DNA from: Chelydra serpentina
Lineage: Eukaryota > Chordata > Testudines > Chelydridae
Length of the DNA stretch: 64,000 nucleotides
NCBI GenBank assembly: GCA_037349315.1
Contig: JBAIAC010000048.1
Span: 37,512,501 to 37,576,500, forward strand
Reading direction: 5' to 3'
Both the position numbers and the translations under genes were made by a program. Below, in pieces: positions 33,111-42,592 of this stretch. The notes under the pieces are model-generated. The model ran no database searches. It saw nothing but the letters and a program-made list of their open reading frames with translations, and was not told the DNA's origin. The first letter of the stretch is position 1, and each line of letters opens with the position of its first letter.

Positions 33111-33389
33111 CTGACAGCTTGGCCAGCAAGAAGTTGGAGGACTGGCTAGAACAACACGTCTGATGTGTTGTGATCAGCGCTCTCTCTGTGAGGACTGATC
33201 AGTGATGTTTCTACCATTTTGAAACTCTTATGACATTGTGTTGGAAAATTTGTCTAAGCTGACCCTGTTTCATGAACTGTTTGTTTCAACAAATCAGCAT
33301 TTTTCAACAACAAAAATTGTCAAAATCCCTGACCAGCTCTAGTTGCTACAGCAGCTAGTCAGTGAAAGCTATTGCTTCTGTTACGCAGT
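33111..33389. repeat. tail of 7SL copy and right half of an AT-rich repeat
   Basis: Sequence after the clear 7SL match. 33230-33345 looks like the right side of the AT-rich element cut by the 7SL insertion, ending GACCAGCTCT. Confidence 0.3.
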
Positions 33390-34560
33390 TGTGCCTGTAG
33401 CATCAGTCGCACTTGTGTCAAGCAGGGCTGTGCCATTGTTTCAACACTGTTCTCCATTTACCTTGCCGTGATCCCGATTCTCATCCGTGACCGCTTTCTT
33501 GATGGAATGGGGATGAATATCGTATGGATGGTCAACTCCTCAATCTCCGATGTTTCAAAACAAAATCTAAGATCACAAGAATTGGCATCACTGATCAATG
33601 TGCAGGTGACTGCATCATTCTCACGCACACAGAGGTTGACCTGCAAAGTACCCTAAACCTTTTTGCAGATGCCTATCACATCCTGGGTGGCTGTCTCTCA
33701 ACATCAGGAAAACCAAGGTACTCTACCAGCGCTCACCTGCACAAACTACTCTTCATACTCCACAAATCACCATCAGCAGAGAACCCCTGGAAAATGTGGA
33801 CCATTTTCCATACCTTGGCAGCCACCTCTCCCAAACAGCCAGCATTGACACAAATTAAATACAGGATCCTCTGTGTCAGCGCATCCTTTGAAAGACTACT
33901 CAAACAATTCTTTAATTATAGGGATCTGCAAACAGGCACCGAGATTTTGGTTTACAAGGCAGTTGTCATCCCCACCCTTCTCTATGGGTGTGAGACCTGG
34001 GTAACCTACAGATGACATCTCAAGCAGCTGGGGTGATTCCAACAGCGCTGCCTCAGGAGGATTCTCAGGATCAGCTGGGAAGACCGACACACTAATACGA
34101 GCATTCTCTCTGCAGCCAACATCAGCTGTATAGAAGCGCAGCTCATGAAACACCAATGCTACTGGGCTGGCCACTGTGTACGTATGCCTGACACTCAGCT
34201 CACAAAGTAGGTACTCTTCTCTCAGGTATGTCAGGGAAGACTTACGGGCTTGCAGAGGGCAGCAGAAGCATTTCAAAGACGTACTGAACGTACATCTTAA
34301 AAAGGGAGGCATCAACCCAACAAACTGGGAGGACTCGGCGCAGAACAGAACACAGTGGTGCCACACCATAACCAAGCCACAGCTCAATTTGAGGCGAACA
34401 GATGTGCTCATGAGTCAGAGAAGCAACAAAGGAGGAAAGAAAGGGCACAACAGTCCAGCCAATTACTGTCTCTTCCAAGATTATACCTGTCACTTCTGTG
34501 GGAAAATCTGCAGGGCAAGAATTGGGCTCCTCAGCTACTTAAAAATCCACCAATGAACCC
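33390..34560 (+). pseudogene. decayed non-LTR retrotransposon reverse transcriptase (C-terminal half)
   Basis: Read across several frames the order is conserved: CVKQGCAIVSTLFSIYL (RT block B-like), a degraded catalytic block (QCAGDCIIL where the family has YADD), LNLFADAYHILGG, then VVIPTLLYGCETWVTYR. After that come FQQRCLRRILRISWEDRHTN-like and KHQ..WAGH segments, and a C-terminal C2H2 finger CHFCGKICRARIG...LKIH (about 34490-34554). It is a plus-strand LINE with frameshifts and stops, missing its endonuclease. I place it near RTE-like or related LINEs but not to a clade. Confidence 0.7.
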
Positions 34561-34972
34561 CTTTGGCAGACATCATCCCCACATAGAGGGATAGCCGAAG
34601 AGGTAGAGGGAGCTCCCTCTATTCTGCCAGCTATCCTGAAACTATGGTTAGGGCAAGTAAGATGAGTAGCCTCTCTGGGCTCCCTTCTCCTGGGTAAGGG
34701 CTACTTCCTGTGCACTTCCTCCTCCTTGCCTTCCTCTGTCACCTTGTAGCCTCTTCCCAAGGTCAGAACCAACCTCTTCTCCTCCCTGCCCAGTTCTAAG
34801 GAGTGTTGCAGATTTGAAGAGCCGCTGCTTGGGAGCATTGGATGTGGTGAGGTGGAGGGGAAAATATTGCATTTGTGATGGGGAGATCATAGTGAGTGAT
34901 TGGGGATGTTGTCCTGGTATGTTAGGAAAAATAGGTGTGACGTGTGCAATTCTGAGAGAGAGAAGCTAAAAG
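34561..34972. other. 3' flank of the LINE remnant, nothing more identified
   Basis: May include the LINE 3' UTR. No supported gene. Confidence 0.35.
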
Positions 34973-35190
34973 ACGGGTTCCCAAACTTTTTGTCTTTCCC
35001 GTGGGGATCCAGATGGCACGGAGGATGCCATTTTGGAGAGCAAAATTGCGCTTTCTGCACAGTGTGACCTCACGCATGCTGTACATTTGAGGTCACACTG
35101 TGTAGAGTTAAATAGTAGGGATTGCCGCAGTGCCATCTGCTGATGGCATGACCCCCATTTAGGGTTTTGACCTACAGTTTGGGAACCACT
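34973..35190. mobile_element. hAT-like MITE with GGTTCCCAAACT ends (about 218 bp)
   Basis: ACGGGTTCCCAAACT at the left and AGTTTGGGAACCACT at the right are inverted. Inside is a perfect 15-bp-arm hairpin (CACAGTGTGACCTCA at 35058, TGAGGTCACACTGTG at 35088). The ends resemble Charlie-type hAT elements. The target duplication could not be read cleanly because the right border carries another insertion. Confidence 0.65.
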
Positions 35191-35192
35191 AA

Positions 35193-35278
35193 GGGCTTGT
35201 CTAATCCTAGAGTTGCCCCTGATTAACTCCATTTGAGGACCCTCTCAATAAGGAATAACTCCATGTGTAGACAAGCCC
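35193..35278. mobile_element. short Harbinger-like MITE (86 bp)
   Basis: The ends are GGGCTTGTCTA and TAGACAAGCCC. The target duplication is TAA at 35190-35192 and 35279-35281. The termini resemble H1/H2 (GGCCTGGTCTACAC). It inserted at the border of the hAT-like MITE. Confidence 0.75.
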
Positions 35279-35281
35279 TAA

Positions 35282-36004
35282 CATGAAGTGTGTGTGCACA
35301 CAAGAGTCCAGAGTTGTTTTGAGTGGGGAATATGTTGGTGTAGGAGTCTGAGGGGTTGGGGGTTTCAGATAATGAAGCATTTACAGAACAGTCATGAGTT
35401 CCCCAAATTTGTTCATATATTTAAAACTTTTAATCAAATTGTTTAAATAACCTATTGCATATGGATTATCTGTGAACTGAACTGATCATCTAATGCATAA
35501 CTGGTCACCTAAGTCACGTGAATTGTTTCTGGTCATTTATTGCAAGACATACATCTTATAAACTGACATGCCTGAACAAATCATTGAGGTTTTGTAATTC
35601 TCATTGAATACGGCTGTGGGGAGCATTTGGGTTGGAGGGAGAATGTCTCGTGTCACATTGACACTTAGTATGTACATTATCTTATTTGAAAAGGTTGTGG
35701 TCAGATCTTGGTACTCAGGCAATGAAATGAGACAGAGACTCCGACCACAGGCTTTTGTGGGAGATGTTGTTTGTGTATGTTCTCATCTTCTATACAACAT
35801 ACCACAGAATCATATATATGGCTCTTTGACGAGGTATTTTCATAGAGTAGCTAGCCCCAAGTGCTGTTCCCTCCCACTTCATTGTTTGGTCACATTGCAG
35901 ACACCTTGCTCCATGTTGTGGGGCTGGGGCAAGTTGAAAGTTCTCTAAAACCTTGCTCCTACCAGATCTTCCCCTCCTCCTCCTGAAGCCAATGACTTAT
36001 CATT
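35282..36004. other. non-coding DNA, nothing identified
   Basis: No supported gene, RNA or recognised repeat. Confidence 0.4.
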
Positions 36005-36345
36005 CAGATTTGTTAGTCTCAATATTGACAACCCCAAACATTCAAAAATAATGAGTTGGGGCTCAAAAAATCATGAGGTGAATTTTAAAATATTGTTTTA
36101 AACAATTTTTTTAATGTTTTTATTTGCCTTCTGGCTTTTGAGCCTTTGGGTTGCTCTCTAGTCACATTTAAAGCTATTCTTTGAAACCATGAGAGCTAGA
36201 AACTTTTCTTTTTTTTAAAGGGGAGCGGGAAAAAAACCCTAAGATTTTAATGTCATTACTTGTCACCAGGAGCTGGGGCTTTTAGAAAAACATCAAAGAT
36301 TGCAAGACTCATAATAAAATTGTGAGCGCTCTCAACACTTTAAAT
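36005..36345. repeat. interspersed repeat, AATCATGAG type
   Basis: Contains CAAAAAATCATGAGGTGAA, TTTGCCTTCTGGCTTTTGAG, CATGAGAGCTAGAAAC and CAGGAGCTGGGGCTTTT in the order of a turtle repeat I recognise. The class is not determined and the ends are approximate. Confidence 0.45.
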
Positions 36346-36756
36346 CAGCATCTCTATCTCCTCTTTCTTTGTGTCTCCTAACAGCTAATTCCTCAGTCTT
36401 AAATAACAAAATCAGCATGCATGATGCCAGCCCAAACTCTGAACACAGAAACGGATCCAAATTTTGCAGCTCAGGCCAATCTCTTCTCACAGTCGGAAGA
36501 GTTAAAGTCCAGAGAATTAAGAGGAAAATAAAGTTCTCATTCTGCAAAATTCAGTCACTTCCCTTAAGATTCAACTTTTATTTTGAAGAGGATGAGTCTC
36601 GATAGTTGATGGAATGTGAGCATTCAGAAGTAACTACACTGTAGTGTGGGCTATAGAGATTAAGGGACTGAAGACACCATTTTGGAATAAACTGAACTAC
36701 AGCTGGTTGAACACTGCAGTTGAGATCTCCAGCTGCTGCTGTATGAAAAACAGATA
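36346..36756. other. non-coding DNA, nothing identified
   Basis: Opposed open frames at 36332-36605 overlap and have no domain support. Confidence 0.4.
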
Positions 36757-36905
36757 ATTAGAGCTGGCTGACTTTTTTTTTGATGAAAAGAGTTTATTGA
36801 AAATAAGTTTAAAATGAAATTTTTCACAAAAAATTGGTTTAGCTAAAATATTTTTTTCATTGAAAAATCCACAACCCTAAAACTTCCAGTTTTTCACAAC
36901 TGACC
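36757..36905 (+). repeat. AT-rich repeat starting AGAGCTGG
   Basis: AGAGCTGGCTGACTTTTTT followed by GAAATTTTTCACAAAAAAT words, ending near ACAACTGACC. The start mirrors the GACCAGCTCT end at 33336-33345. Confidence 0.4.
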
Positions 36906-37598
36906 ATTTTAATTTAAGAAAACCCAAAATAATAAATTATGCACAATAAACATAAGGAGTACATTTATTTATTTACTGTACAGTAGTGCCTTGGAACCAC
37001 TAACCAATAATCCAATTTTGCTACTCACCATAACAGAGAAGGATGGCTCCCAGTGTCTTTTACAGCTTAGGAGTCTGCTGGACAGCAGAAATGGGTTATG
37101 GATGACGAGATAACAAAATAAGAGTTTAGCAGGAAAATAGAAGTCTCAGCTTGCTGTGACAGGATTGTGTAACTTATATTACATATCTGAATGTATTGGG
37201 TGCACCTTGTAATTTTTCAAAGGAAGACTAGAAGCATACAGAAATTATTACAGTATCCCAAAGATACTGTGCCGTGCAATAGTGAATACAGTATTTTTGG
37301 AGCTAGGGTTTTGGACATTGTCTAGACTTTCTTGTGAAATCACTGTCCTTGAGAGGATGTATAAGATAGTCCTCATTATAGAAGTAACTGAATACAGTAA
37401 GTACAGAACCATAACATTTTGAAAGGATGGGGATCAACTTATTGTTTGACAAAGCTAAAGCAAGAATGGTAATCAATCCCTCGGCAATAGAAATTTAAAA
37501 TTTAAAATAAGCTTCAACAAAGCCTTTGAACCTTCAAATCCTTTATCCTTAAGAAATTAATGGGTCCCTCAAGAAGTCTTATTTCTTTTTCTCTTTCT
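36906..37598. other. AT-rich non-coding DNA, nothing identified
   Basis: No supported gene or repeat. Confidence 0.4.
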
Positions 37599-37642
<44 letters not shown>

Positions 37643-37653
37643 TACACACACAC
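37599..37653 (+). repeat. (GATA)n microsatellite with (CA)n
   Basis: An uninterrupted run of GATA units to about 37641 followed by a short CA run. Likely polymorphic in length. Confidence 0.95.
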
Positions 37654-38996
37654 ATATACTCCAATTATATTAATCGACAATGTGGCAAAATAATGCTACA
37701 GGCCACCCTCCTGGAAAAATCTCAGCATGCCTCTTTCCCCCAGCATCCACCCTTTCAGCATGTGATTTTTAAAATGCTCTGGATATTCAAGACAGACTGT
37801 ATTTTTTGTTTTTAAAAATTTTGGTTTACACTAGTTTTGGTTTGCACCGCACCCCCAAGTTATTCCTCTCTGCAACAATTTCCATTGATTACAACATCAC
37901 CTACTAATTAAAGTAGCACCATGTGAAAGGATTCGTTCAGCTGAATTTAGAACAGCACTGAAGAGTACTTCAGCTGTTTTTCCCCTTTAAAGGCAATGGG
38001 AACTTCATGGAATATTTTCTTTTCCTTCTTAGGAACAATTACCATTGTGGCCCCCAAGCTACCATGCCAGCCTCCGCCTTTGGGCAAAAATGAACATATT
38101 TTTCAACTTTCACAACATCAAAACCTTCTAGAAGTGACCTTCTGTGTAACAGGTATAGATTGTGGTTGCCTTTATTGTTTCTAATCTTAAATCCCATCAT
38201 AGTTTCAGTCTAGCTTGGCTTTTCCCAAACATAAAAAGAGACTTTGTGCAAACTGTTGACACAGTTTTCCCCTCTAGGTTCCTTTACTCTCCTTTATAAA
38301 CTGAAAGTCTAAAAATAGATGTCTCTGAGCTTCAGTCTTCTGTCTGGATTCTTCTTGCATTGTTTTGTAACTTGCTCATTTCCACCAACGTGGCAGCATT
38401 TTTCATTCTTGTGATGTTTAGCTGATCTTTCCTCTCGCGCTACCAGGTAGCACCACTGTATAGCAGCTGAACGTCTATTAGCGTTCCTATTATAAACTCC
38501 CAGCACTTATACAACTCAGTGGTAAGAATTTGGTTAGGGCTGAAACTTGTCAAGTCTCAGCCTAAAAGTAGATTTTTGTTTAATCTCATGTAAATAAAAT
38601 TGACCTACTGTGGCAGTTATTTAAATAAAACAAGCACCCAAAGCATAAATAGTGAGCTTTTATAGATGCTGGGCTGAATTCTCTGCGTTGGCGGAAAGTT
38701 CACTACGAAGGGGCTGTGGTGGCTCAGAGTTTCCTCTTCCTCCTGCGTGGCAAGGACTGCTGTTAATAGCAGATGATGCTGATTAGGCAGATGAGCACAG
38801 CCAGGAGTGTAGGAAATGAGCTGATTCAACACATCCCTTCAGCTTCTTCTGAGCTATATAAGTTTGTTCATCAACATGACATCCATCTCTCCAGGTTCTT
38901 ATAAAAGTGACCATCTCTATGTGTGGGTGTCCAGTGGAGCTCCTGGAAGAGTTTAAAGCTGGCCTTATTTGCAATCACAGCTTTCCCTCAGATGAA
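37654..38996. other. non-coding DNA; one weak exon-like segment at 38033-38152
   Basis: 38033-38152 has a pyrimidine-rich acceptor (TTTTCCTTCTTAG) and a CAG/GTATAG donor-like site. It holds 39 open codons in one frame. I recognise no protein. Positions 38989-38996 are the target duplication of the next element. Confidence 0.25.
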
Positions 38997-39183
38997 CAGG
39001 GCTGATGAGAGGGGGCGGGAAAGCCAGTACAAATTACCGGGGCCCGGCGGTCCGGAAGGGGGCCTGGCGGTCCGGAAGGGGGCCCAGGGCCTGACTATGT
39101 AAAGATTTTTAGCTGGCCCGCCCTTGCTGGGGGGCCTGAAAAAAAAAATTCACCGGGGCCCAAACCCGCTCTCGGTCGTCCTG
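38997..39183 (+). mobile_element. non-autonomous hAT element (187 bp)
   Basis: The ends CAGGGCTGATGAGAG and CTCTCGGTCGTCCTG are inverted. A perfect 8-bp target duplication CAGATGAA lies at 38989-38996 and 39184-39191. The interior has a tandem duplication with CGGCGGTCCGGAAGG (39046-39090) and an A-run. Non-coding. Confidence 0.88.
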
Positions 39184-39191
39184 CAGATGAA

Positions 39192-40364
39192 TCGCCCTTG
39201 GTGCTCAGCAGGTCAAGTGGCGTTGATATGCACAACATGCCACTCTCTGAGTCAGCAAAAGTGAGTTTGCCCTTTTGAGTCTGTACCCTCAAAAAGTGTC
39301 TAAAACCAGCTGATGGGATGGAGTGTCATTCTAATAACCGAACACAACTTTGACACTGAACTTGTAACACCAACATCAGCCCTGGATAAGTGGTCTGAGT
39401 GCTTTGAAGTCAATGGGTGATAGATTCCTCATGTATGCTAGATCTCAGTGTGGATACTGAGCATATGCAATATTTTAACATTTTTGAATTAACATTATGA
39501 AATAATTACATTCAGAAATTCTGCTTTGCAAATACTTTGCATAATTTCACTTTGCAGTTATGTTACTGTGTTTACAAACTGTATATGTGTCTTACAAATA
39601 AGATGAGCACGTTGAATGAGACAAATATATTCAGTGATGAATATATCTTGATATGTAAATATATTAAATCATGATGAACAAGACAATTAGAAAACACGAC
39701 TTAACTAATTTAAACTTTTTAAAACAACAACCAGCCTGATTTTTTTAAATGAAGTCTCTGATATTTGCTTCCAAAGAAATTGCAGGAACAACTTTGTGGG
39801 TGCAGATAATTGAGTGTGTGTTTACACAAAATAGATATCAATGGCCTGTAAATCCCAGCGCTCTGAAAGCTATAAAGTGCTGCTATTTGTGCTCATAAAC
39901 TTTTGCAGATGCAACACTGGAAGACCAGCTGAGGCCTTCTTAAAAATCACAGCCAAAATGTATAAGACCTATGAGCAAAGACTGGCAAATTCACAATGCT
40001 TCTGAAGTATAGTCAGAAGGCACACCATATTGCCTGTTGTTCTGCTGGATTTCCACAGTGTTTTATATATTTAACTGGGAAATTCCTCGCATTCTCCCCC
40101 CCCCCACACACTTTTCCAGTACTTTAATGTAGTTCCTTGTCTGCTTTACAAACGTGTCCGCTATTGTCTGACTATTGTCACATAAGCAGAGCGGGCTGTG
40201 GTCTGATGCTGAAAATAAATGCTTTCCTTAGCTAAGAGGTAATCAAAATCAAACCCCTAGATTATAAACAATTCAAGATATTTAAGTGTCATTTCAGATA
40301 ATATACAACATTCAATAATACTGTGTATTAAGAAATGAAATGTTTAGCCCCTCTACAGTGTTAA
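39192..40364. other. AT-rich non-coding DNA, nothing identified
   Basis: No supported gene or recognised repeat. Confidence 0.4.
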
Positions 40365-40983
40365 GGCCTGGTTCTCACCTGTATAACTTCAGTGGAGAAA
40401 TTTACACTTGTGTAAAATCAGTAGAGGCGGATTAAGATTTATTGAGGCCCTGGGCACAAAGAACTCTTAGGCCTCCCCACATCCCCCTTGCCATGGGGCC
40501 CCACCCCTGCTCCTCCTCTTCCCCTGAGGCCCAGCAGCCAAGCCAGGTGTCTGAGCCAGGCTGTGGTAAGAGCCATGCCACCCAGGGAGCCCAGGCCCCT
40601 TCACCTGCCCTGGGTAGCGTGCCCCAGGAGCGGAGACATGGGCCAGGGGCTGCTCTTGGGACCGCTGACCAGGGCAGGTAGTGGGTCCAGGGCTCCCCTC
40701 AGTGACCTGGGCCCCCTGGGTGGCTCTTACCATGGCCTAGCTCCAGCTTCTGGCCTGGCCAGGGGACAGGGACCCAGGAGGAAGAGATGGGGCAGGGCCT
40801 CCGGGAAAGTGGAGGAGCAGAGGGCAGGGCCATAGTTCCAGGGCTGGTGGCCCTCTCACCTTCTACCCAGGTTTTGGCACCCCTGCAGGGGCCACCAAAT
40901 TGGCCAGGGCCCCTGGCCATGGGCGTCTTTACCCCTTGCCTTAATCTGCCACTGAAAATCAGGAGTGAGATCAGAATCAGGCC
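40365..40983. repeat. palindromic repeat split by a hAT insertion
   Basis: GGCCTGGTTCTCACC at 40365 and GAGATCAGAATCAGGCC ending at 40983 are inverted termini of one short element. Its two halves are separated by the hAT at 40422-40954. Removing the insertion and one duplication leaves a palindrome of about 80 bp. Confidence 0.6.
40422..40954. mobile_element. GC-rich non-autonomous hAT element (533 bp)
   Basis: The inverted ends are TAGAGGCGGATTAAG and CTTAATCTGCCACTG. A perfect 8-bp target duplication AAAATCAG lies at 40414-40421 and 40955-40962. The interior is rich in C+G (CCCAGG, GGGGCC), which gives long Pro/Gly/Arg frames on both strands. I do not regard them as genes. Confidence 0.88.
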
Positions 40984-42227
40984 CTCTGTTAAAAGGTATA
41001 TTTTCATAGCGTGAGCTGATGGGAAAAAGAATTAGTAGCAGGCCAAAATCCCAGTTCAGAACACTCCCCCATGTTTGCAAAATTTAGATTGGGTCTTCAC
41101 TTCATGGGCTAAATTCTCAGTCCGGCTGAGCAGTGCTCAATACAAAATCTGAGAGAAGGAAAAAAGGTAGTTTTAAGCCACATTCCCAATTATTCTATCC
41201 CTGTAAATAAAGTTGGAGGTTGCAACTGTCGGGGGTGGATCTCTTATTAGCAGACACAATACTTCACTTCTTTTGAAGGGACATAATCTTGTTCTGCATT
41301 AGGACACCAGCTGCTGCTGAACCAACCAAACAGAAATCAAAACAAAATAAATTGCTGCTTTGCTACCAAACAGGGTAATTTTAAAGCATATGTCTTGTGG
41401 GCTTTTTTGTTTTATTCCAAGCACATATAGCTTTCTTGAAGTGAGAGAATAGGATCCATTCATTCTCTTCACTGAGAAATATGTGAATGATATTTTAAAG
41501 GGTTTCTACTTAGTTCTGGAGGGGCACAATTTATATGGCATTCCATGCCATTCCAGGTGTAAACTTAAGAGGACTAAAATGGAAATCATTTCAGATAGTC
41601 ATTTTCAGCTCTGATTTATAACGTTTTTCACAGAAATAATGTCTGGGTTCATAATTACAGGGGCAAATTCCAGGCACCTGGAAAGTGAGTGTGAAGAGAC
41701 TGAGCAAGTCATTCAAGTGATAATGTATTTCTATACTAAGCTAACAAATTTCCCAGTTCCTCTTTTCGTACGTGGGAAAGGGAATTTTGTGTCCTTTAAT
41801 TACTGATTTGGTCAGGAAAAAATCCCCCACACTGCTTCATACAAAACACTAAAACGGCCAGAGACAATTTCTGTTAGTGTTGCTTTTTTTCCAAAGCATC
41901 TACTCCTCACTAATGTAACTACCCTAAATTAGTGTCTCCTTCTCCTGGATATGAATAAATCATTAACCTTATTTTATTAATGAGGCCTAGCTAACAATAT
42001 TTCCGAACTGGCTCTGCGCTCATATCTTTCAGCACTATACGTGCAAATGTCACCCTGTAATTCCTAAATCAGGTTGGACGCTTCAGTGATGTGACTTGTG
42101 CAGGATCCGGAGTGTCATATTGTCACCATATGAGACGTGTTAGCTGCAAGCCAGGAAGAAAGGTGCTAAAATTTGGCTTATCATTTTTACACTGAAAGTT
42201 TTTTCCTATATTTTCATTCATTATTTT
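40984..42227. other. non-coding DNA, nothing identified
   Basis: No supported gene, RNA or repeat. Confidence 0.4.
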
Positions 42228-42350
42228 TTATACTTACAGTATATAGCACCTCTTATCCTAACGTACTTCACAAATATTACAGCAAATAACTTTCACAGCA
42301 TTCCTGGGATTAGATACTCTTCTACCCATTTTACACAGGGACAAGTCTTG
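42228..42350 (+). repeat. MIR/L2-like repeat tail
   Basis: ATATAGCACCTCTTATCC, ACTTCACAAATATTAC and CCCATTTTACACAGGGACAA occur in the order of an amniote repeat tail (CCATTTTACAGATGGGGAAA type). Class uncertain. Confidence 0.45.
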
Positions 42351-42592
42351 GGAGACAGTGTGATTGAGTTGATAGGGCACTGGAATGGGACTCGGGTGAC
42401 CTGGATGCTAATGCTGGCTCTGCCACTAATCTTTGTTGCCTGGAGCAAATCACTTAACTTCTCTGTGCCTCTGTTTTCCCTCTACTCTTTACTTGCCTTG
42501 GCTACTTAAGCTTTGTGGGGTAGAGACAGTTTCATATTTTACCGTGCCCATCACACGGTGGCTCTGATCTGTTTTCTCAGTGACTTCTAGAT
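42351..42592 (+). mobile_element. MIR-type SINE, near full length
   Basis: tRNA-like head (GAGACAGTGTGATTGAGTTG, GGGCACTGGAATGGGACTCG), core (CTGGCTCTGCCACTAATC, AAATCACTTAACTTCTCTG), then a tail with TTTGTGGGGTAGAGACAG. It is the best-preserved MIR in the window. Confidence 0.8.

Noticed and set aside
35558..35722. Short opposed frames around 35537-35948
   Set aside because: No domain, no splice context, and both strands open by chance.
40442..41080. Overlapping GC-rich frames of up to 115 codons on both strands
   Set aside because: They lie in or across the hAT element at 40422-40954, and no frame shows a domain.
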